Made by a program: the position numbers and the translations under genes. From NCBI GenBank assembly GCA_003132125.1, contig PKWT01000280.1, forward strand, positions 3,243-12,460: a DNA stretch of 9,218 nucleotides. The letters run 5' to 3'. This document shows, piece by piece, positions 5,832 through 9,218 of this stretch. The stretch comes from Micrococcales bacterium. GTDB lineage: Bacteria; Actinomycetota; Actinomycetes; Actinomycetales; Dermatophilaceae. The notes under the pieces were generated by a model. It was not told where the DNA came from. It saw only the letters and a list, made by a program, of their open reading frames with translations, and ran no database searches. Positions within the stretch are counted from its first letter, which is position 1. Each line of letters begins with the position of its first letter.

Positions 5832-6371
5832 ATGTCCCGTATTGGACGACTTCCTGTCCCGGTGCCGTCAGGTGTCGATGTCTCCATCGACGGACAGGCC
5901 GTCACAGTCAAAGGTCCCAAGGGCCAGCTGCAGCACGTTGTTGCTGTGCCGATTGCGGTTGGTCGATCCGCTGAGGGAAGTGTCGAGGTCAAGCGCCCCA
6001 ACGATGAGCGCCAGTCGCGTTCGTTGCACGGCCTGACCCGCACCCTTATCGCCAACATGGTTCTCGGTGTCACCGAGGGCTATGAGAAGAAGATGGAGAT
6101 CCACGGCACCGGTTACCGCGTGGTAGTCAAGGGGAGCGACCTCGAGTTCGCTCTCGGCTACAGCCACTCGATCACCATCAAGGCGCCACAGGGCATCTCC
6201 TTCATCGTTGAGAACCCCACCCGCTTTGCGGTCCAGGGCATCGACAAGCAGCTCGTTGGCGAGGTCGCCGCAAACATTCGCAAGCTGCGCAAGCCCGACC
6301 CGTACAAAGGCAAGGGCATTCGTTACGCAGGCGAGCAGATCCGCCGCAAGGTCGGAAAGGCTGGTAAGTAA
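5832..6371 (+). CDS. rplF: 50S ribosomal protein L6
   Basis: L6 lies near the factor-binding (GTPase-associated) face of the 50S, beside the sarcin-ricin loop, and is needed for late 50S assembly. The 179-residue product is normal length and has two tandem L6 alpha-beta repeats. The start is MSRIGRLPVPVPSGVDVSI, the inter-repeat region is around GVTEGYEKKMEIHGTGYRV, and the C-terminal signature KPDPYKGKGIRYAGE spans 154-168, followed by the basic QIRRKVGKAGK tail. A very good Shine-Dalgarno precedes the ATG. rplR begins 3 nt after its stop, so the two are probably translated in a linked way. Confidence 0.98.
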   Translation: MSRIGRLPVPVPSGVDVSIDGQAVTVKGPKGQLQHVVAVPIAVGRSAEGSVEVKRPNDERQSRSLHGLTRTLIANMVLGVTEGYEKKMEIHGTGYRVVVKGSDLEFALGYSHSITIKAPQGISFIVENPTRFAVQGIDKQLVGEVAANIRKLRKPDPYKGKGIRYAGEQIRRKVGKAGK

Positions 6372-6374
6372 GCC

Positions 6375-6749
6375 ATGGCACTGATCATCAAGCGCGCCAA
6401 GAGCAAGAGCGCCGCGCGTGGTCGCCGTCACGACCGCGTGCGCAAGAAGGTCCACGGCACGTCGCTGCGTCCTCGTCTGGTGGTGTCACGGTCGAGCAGG
6501 CACATATTCGTTCAGATCGTCAACGACGCGCTGGGCCAGACCCTGGCTTCGGCGTCGACCATGGAGCCGGACCTGCGTTCGTTCGATGGCGACAAGACCG
6601 CCAAGGCCCGCAAGGTTGGCGAGCTGGTCGCAGAACGCGCCAAGAGCGCTGGTGTCGAAGCGGTTGTTTTCGACCGCGGTGGCAATCAGTACCACGGGCG
6701 CATCGCGGCTATCGCTGATGGTGCACGCGAGGGCGGTCTGTCCCTGTGA
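6375..6749 (+). CDS. rplR: 50S ribosomal protein L18
   Basis: L18 carries 5S rRNA into the central protuberance together with L5. The 124-residue product has a basic N-terminal segment (AKSKSAARGRRHDRVRKKVHGT, about 8-29). The core follows, with RPRLVVSRSSRHIFVQIVND (32-51) and LASASTMEPDLR (57-68), and the C-terminal helix and strand VGELVAERAKSAGVEAVVFDRGGNQYHGRIAAIADGAREGGL close the fold. The ATG lies 3 nt after rplF. A nearby Shine-Dalgarno is not obvious; GGAAAGG at 6354-6360 is 14 nt away, so translation may depend on coupling to rplF. A 40-bp spacer leads to rpsE. Confidence 0.97.
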   Translation: MALIIKRAKSKSAARGRRHDRVRKKVHGTSLRPRLVVSRSSRHIFVQIVNDALGQTLASASTMEPDLRSFDGDKTAKARKVGELVAERAKSAGVEAVVFDRGGNQYHGRIAAIADGAREGGLSL

Positions 6750-6789
6750 TGCACGAGATGTCCGAGATTTCTGAGAAGAGGAACGTCTG

Positions 6790-7443
6790 ATGCCTGGACC
6801 CCAGCGTCGAGGAACCGGCGCCGGCGCCGGTGCCGCCAGCGGTGCAAGCGGCGGCGAGCGCAATGACCGACGCGGCGGCGGCGGCCGCGATCGCGACAGC
6901 CGCGGTCGCGACAACGCGCCTGAGAAGAACGCGTACGTCGAGCGTGTTGTCACGATCAACCGCGTCTCCAAGGTCGTCAAGGGCGGTCGTCGCTTCAGCT
7001 TCACCGCGCTCGTCGTGGTTGGCGACGGCGATGGCACCGTCGGTGTCGGTTACGGCAAGGCCAAGGAAGTTCCCGCGGCTATCGCCAAGGGTGTCGAGGA
7101 GGCCAAGAAGGAGTTCTTCAAGGTCCCGCGCATCCAGGGCACCATTCCGCACCCGGTCCAAGGTGAGGCTGCAGCGGGTGTTGTCCTGCTGCGTCCGGCC
7201 GCTCCCGGTACCGGTGTGATAGCCGGTGGCCCGGTGCGTGCGGTGCTCGAGTGCGCCGGTATCAAGGATGTGCTGTCCAAGTCTTTGGGCTCGGACAACG
7301 CCATCAACGTTGTCCACGCGACGGTTGCGGCCCTTCGTGGCCTTGAGCGTCCCGAAGAGGTAGCCGCACGCCGCGGTCTGCCCCTCGAGCACGTGGCCCC
7401 AGCGGCCATGTTGCGCGCTCGCGCCGCAGGGACTGATTCCTGA
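6790..7443 (+). CDS. rpsE: 30S ribosomal protein S5
   Basis: S5 shapes the 30S decoding and mRNA-entry region and affects translational fidelity. Its loop near helix 34 is where spectinomycin-resistance mutations occur. The double-stranded-RNA-binding-like domain begins around residue 47 with NAYVERVVTINRVSKVVKGGRRFSF; GGRR at 65-68 is part of the loop region. The C-terminal ribosomal S5 domain includes GTGVIAGGPVRAVLECAGIKDV (140-161) and KSLGSDNAINVVHAT. Residues 1-45 form a low-complexity head of Gly, Ala, Arg and Asp not present in E. coli S5 (about 166 residues versus 217 here), common in actinobacteria. AGAGGA at 6777-6782 precedes the ATG. The stop overlaps rpmD by one base (TGATG). 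Confidence 0.98.
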   Translation: MPGPQRRGTGAGAGAASGASGGERNDRRGGGGRDRDSRGRDNAPEKNAYVERVVTINRVSKVVKGGRRFSFTALVVVGDGDGTVGVGYGKAKEVPAAIAKGVEEAKKEFFKVPRIQGTIPHPVQGEAAAGVVLLRPAAPGTGVIAGGPVRAVLECAGIKDVLSKSLGSDNAINVVHATVAALRGLERPEEVAARRGLPLEHVAPAAMLRARAAGTDS

Positions 7444-7625
7444 TGCCACGTCTGAAGGTGACCCAAACCCGTTCAGGGATCGGTGGGCTGCAGAACCAGC
7501 GCGAGACGCTGCGCTCCCTCGGTCTGAAACACGTCCATGACGTGGTCGTCAAGGAGGACCGTCCCGAGATCCGCGGGATGGTCAACACGGTCAGGCACCT
7601 GGTTGCCGTCGAGGAGGTTGACTGA
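7443..7625 (+). CDS. rpmD: 50S ribosomal protein L30
   Basis: L30 is a small 50S protein bound near 5S rRNA and domain II of 23S rRNA; it is absent from some bacteria but present here. The 60-residue product is normal length, starts MPRLKVTQTRSGIGGLQNQRETLRSLGL, and continues with the family block VVVKEDRPEIRGMVNTVRHLVAVEEV. The ATG overlaps the rpsE stop in TGATG, with no strong Shine-Dalgarno of its own in view, which suggests coupling. Its stop lies 2 nt before rplO, and the last rpmD codons contain the rplO Shine-Dalgarno (AGGAGG at 7612-7617). Confidence 0.97.
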   Translation: MPRLKVTQTRSGIGGLQNQRETLRSLGLKHVHDVVVKEDRPEIRGMVNTVRHLVAVEEVD

Positions 7626-7627
7626 AC

Positions 7628-8083
7628 ATGGTCAAAGAATCACCCGCTCTGAAGGTTCACCACCTTCGTCCCGCCCCCGGTGCCAAGACCGCCAAGACCC
7701 GCGTGGGTCGTGGCCAGGGCAGCAAGGGCAAGACTGCCGGCCGCGGCACCAAGGGTACGAAGGCGCGTTACCAGGTTTCTCAGAGCTTCGAGGGCGGGCA
7801 GATGCCGATGCACATGCGGCTGCCCAAGCTCCGTGGCTTCAAGAACCCCTTCCGGACCGAGTACCAGGTCGTCAACCTCGACCGCATCTCGATGCTGTTC
7901 CCCGAGGGCGGCGACGTGACGGTCGAGGACCTGGTGGCCAAGGGTGCTGTCCGTGACGGCGAGCTCGTCAAGGTGCTGGGCACCGGCGAGATCACTGTCA
8001 AGGTTGGCATCTCGGCCCACAAGTTCTCGGCTACGGCCAAGGACAAGATCGAGGCCGCCGGTGGCACCGCCACCGTCCTCTGA
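7628..8083 (+). CDS. rplO: 50S ribosomal protein L15
   Basis: L15 is a late-assembly 50S protein whose long, basic, glycine-rich N-terminal arm threads through 23S rRNA. The 151-residue product has this arm at about 8-50, with KTRVGRGQGSKGKTAGRG, then the conserved FEGGQMPMHMRLPKLRGFKN (54-73). The globular C-terminal domain follows, ending in SAHKFSATAKDKIEAAGGTATVL, which contains the L15 signature region. The ATG is 2 nt after rpmD, with AGGAGG 10 nt upstream. It is the last ribosomal gene here and is followed by a strong hairpin, so it probably ends the main ribosomal-protein transcript. Confidence 0.98.
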   Translation: MVKESPALKVHHLRPAPGAKTAKTRVGRGQGSKGKTAGRGTKGTKARYQVSQSFEGGQMPMHMRLPKLRGFKNPFRTEYQVVNLDRISMLFPEGGDVTVEDLVAKGAVRDGELVKVLGTGEITVKVGISAHKFSATAKDKIEAAGGTATVL

Positions 8084-8099
8084 CCACCAGACGATGTAT

Positions 8100-8145
8100 C
8101 GATAACACCCCGGGCCCCGGGCTTCCCGGGCCCGGGGTGTTATCG
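8100..8145 (+). terminator. Strong hairpin after rplO, probable intrinsic terminator
   Basis: An 18-bp perfect inverted repeat pairs 8100-8117 with 8128-8145. Inside it, GGG (8119-8121) pairs with CCC (8125-8127) around a CTT loop, with one bulged C at 8118. The stem is very GC-rich at the top and AT-rich at the base (GATAACAC / GTGTTATC). It lies 16 bp after the rplO stop. No clear run of T follows; the sequence continues into a C run. Hairpins without a T tract are commonly proposed as terminators in actinobacteria, but partial termination or mRNA 3'-end protection is also possible. The near-perfect symmetry means it could act in either direction. Confidence 0.75.
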
Positions 8146-8202
8146 TCCCCCCGGACTGAACGTGTAAGGATATTCGGCCCATAGGGCCCATCAGGAGGAT
8201 CA
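8146..8202 (+). promoter_or_regulatory. secY leader region with ribosome binding site and small hairpin
   Basis: This stretch between the terminator-like hairpin and secY must hold a promoter if termination is efficient. The only AT-rich spot is around 8165-8174; GATATT at 8169-8174 matches a sigma-70-type -10 box at four of six positions, but no convincing -35 is seen, so I do not call a promoter. A small hairpin, GGCCC-ATA-GGGCC, lies at 8176-8188. AGGAGG at 8193-8198 is the secY Shine-Dalgarno, only 4 nt before the GTG. Confidence 0.5.
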
Positions 8203-9218
8203 GTGCTCACCGCTTTCATCCGTGCGTTCAAGACGCCGGACCTGCGCAAGAAGCTGCTGTTCACGCTTGCGATCATGGCGATCTTCCGCCTGGGCTCCCA
8301 CGTACCCACGCCGGGCGTGAGCTACGTGGCCATCCAGAAGTGCCAACCCCAGCCAGGGCAGGCAGGCGGCCTTCTGGGCCTGGCCAACCTGTTCAGCGGC
8401 GGCGCGCTGCTGCAGCTTTCGGTGTTCGCGCTCGGCATCATGCCGTATATCACCGCGAGCATCATCATCCAGCTGCTCGTGGTGGTTATTCCCCGATTCG
8501 AGACTCTCAAGCAAGAGGGTCAGTCGGGCACTGCGAAACTGACCCAGTACACGCGATATCTGACGATCGGACTGGCGATCCTGCAGTCCTCCACACTCGT
8601 CACCGCGGCCCGCAACCCGCAAACGCTGTTCGGCGCCGACTGCAAGAGCATCATGCCGGACACGGGTCTGACAACCATCCTGATCATGGTCCTGACCATG
8701 ACCGCCGGCACCGGCGTGATCATGTGGATGGGCGAGCTGATCACCGACCGCGGCATCGGCAACGGCATGTCCCTGCTGATCTTCACCTCGATCGTCGCGC
8801 GCTTCCCCGACTCGCTGGGCTCCATCCACAGCCAGAGCGGTCGATGGGACACGTTCGTCCTGGTCATCCTGGTCGGGTTCCTCACCATCGCGCTGGTGGT
8901 GTTCGTCGAACAGTCCCAACGTCGCATCCCGGTGCAGTACGCCAAGAGGATGATCGGCCGCCGGATGTATGGCGGCACGAGCACCTACATCCCGCTCAAG
9001 GTCAACATGGCGGGTGTGATCCCGGTCATCTTCGCGTCCTCGATGCTGGCCCTGCCAGGGGTTCTTGCGTCATTCAACCGTGGCGTGACGCGTCCGCCCG
9101 CGTGGGTGGACTTCATCAACAAGTACCTGACCCGCGGCGACCATCCCATCTACATGCTCTGCTACGTGGGCTTGATCCTGTTCTTCACCTTCTTCTACGT
9201 CTCCATCACGTTCAACCC
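8203..9218 (+). CDS. secY: Protein translocase subunit SecY (partial, 3' end outside window)
   Basis: SecY is the pore-forming subunit of the SecYEG channel that moves unfolded proteins across, or laterally into, the cytoplasmic membrane. The first 338 codons are present and the frame is open to the window edge, about three quarters of a usual SecY. The GTG start gives MLTAFIRAFKTPDLRKKLLFTLAIMAIFRLGSHVPTPGV, the standard cytosolic N-terminus and first membrane helix. Later landmarks are NLFSGGALLQLSVFALGIMPYITASIIIQLL (plug and second helix, about 62-92), GELITDRGIGNGMSLLIF (177-194), the cytosolic loop VEQSQRRIPVQYAKR (235-249) that contacts SecA and the ribosome, and YIPLKVNMAGVIPVIFASS (217-like block at about 263-281). 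Two cysteines, C47 and C160 region residue 147, lie in predicted external loops. Confidence 0.97.
   Translation, partial: MLTAFIRAFKTPDLRKKLLFTLAIMAIFRLGSHVPTPGVSYVAIQKCQPQPGQAGGLLGLANLFSGGALLQLSVFALGIMPYITASIIIQLLVVVIPRFETLKQEGQSGTAKLTQYTRYLTIGLAILQSSTLVTAARNPQTLFGADCKSIMPDTGLTTILIMVLTMTAGTGVIMWMGELITDRGIGNGMSLLIFTSIVARFPDSLGSIHSQSGRWDTFVLVILVGFLTIALVVFVEQSQRRIPVQYAKRMIGRRMYGGTSTYIPLKVNMAGVIPVIFASSMLALPGVLASFNRGVTRPPAWVDFINKYLTRGDHPIYMLCYVGLILFFTFFYVSITFN

Noticed and set aside
5321..6073. 250-codon minus-strand ORF across rpsH and rplF
   Set aside because: It is antisense to two conserved ribosomal genes, has no recognisable domain, and is the kind of long antisense frame GC-rich codon bias creates.
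6709..7449. 246-codon minus-strand ORF opposite rpsE
   Set aside because: It lies fully antisense to S5 with Ala/Gly/Asp-rich low-complexity translation and no separate promoter or Shine-Dalgarno noted.
8118..8130. GC-rich palindromic core (CCCGGG/GGGCCC) as a restriction-like or protein-binding operator
   Set aside because: The repeats are fully explained by the larger hairpin at 8100-8145; nothing independent supports an operator.
8165..8174. A secY promoter -10 box
   Set aside because: Only four of six positions match and no -35 lies at suitable spacing; I mention it in the leader entry but do not annotate a promoter.
8200..8919. 239-codon minus-strand ORF opposite secY
   Set aside because: The translation is rich in His, Asp, Gln and Arg, as expected from reading membrane-protein codons in reverse; secY on the + strand is unambiguous.
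1..9218. Mobile element, CRISPR array, tRNA or an inserted novel system
   Set aside because: No terminal inverted repeats, transposase motifs, spaced repeat arrays or tRNA-like cloverleaf were seen; the ribosomal gene order is intact throughout with gaps no longer than about 120 bp.

Overview
The window is a contiguous stretch of the S10–spc ribosomal-protein supercluster of a high-GC Gram-positive bacterium (Actinomycetota). Pointers to that phylum are the GC-rich third codon positions, the frequent GTG starts, the wording of the proteins (for example the L23 N-terminus with KDPRDILLAPVVSEKSY, the S8 N-terminus MTMTDPIADML and the zinc-binding 61-residue S14), an S3 with an Ala/Pro/Arg tail and an S5 with a Gly/Arg-rich head. 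The wording feels closest to Micrococcales of the Intrasporangiaceae/Dermatophilaceae type, but that is recollection rather than a search result and should be held loosely.

Layout: all genes are on the + strand. The left part (1–3755) is the distal S10 operon: the last codons of probable rplD, then rplW, rplB, rpsS, rplV, rpsC, rplP, rpmC and rpsQ. After a 66-bp gap with no recognisable terminator comes the spc operon (3822–8083): rplN, rplX, rplE, rpsN, rpsH, rplF, rplR, rpsE, rpmD and rplO. A strong hairpin (8100–8145) follows rplO, and secY begins at 8203 with its own Shine-Dalgarno and runs off the right edge (first 338 codons present). The order matches the canonical bacterial order with no insertion, loss or rearrangement.

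How the genes work together: the ribosomal proteins build both subunits. L23, L2, L22, L16, L29, L14, L24, L5, L6, L18, L30 and L15 belong to the 50S; S19, S3, S17, S14, S8 and S5 belong to the 30S. SecY is the membrane channel that receives nascent chains from the exit tunnel formed partly by L23, L29, L24 and L22. Many junctions are translationally coupled by 1- or 4-base overlaps (TAATG, TGATG, ATGA).

I looked for an undescribed system on both strands and in every gap and did not find one. The long minus-strand and alternate-frame ORFs are shadows of GC-rich genes. What deserves a second look is modest: the symmetric hairpin between rplO and secY, a small hairpin beside the secY ribosome-binding site, a 9-bp direct repeat in the rpsN–rpsH gap, the low-complexity extensions of S3 and S5, and the ambiguous start of S17.
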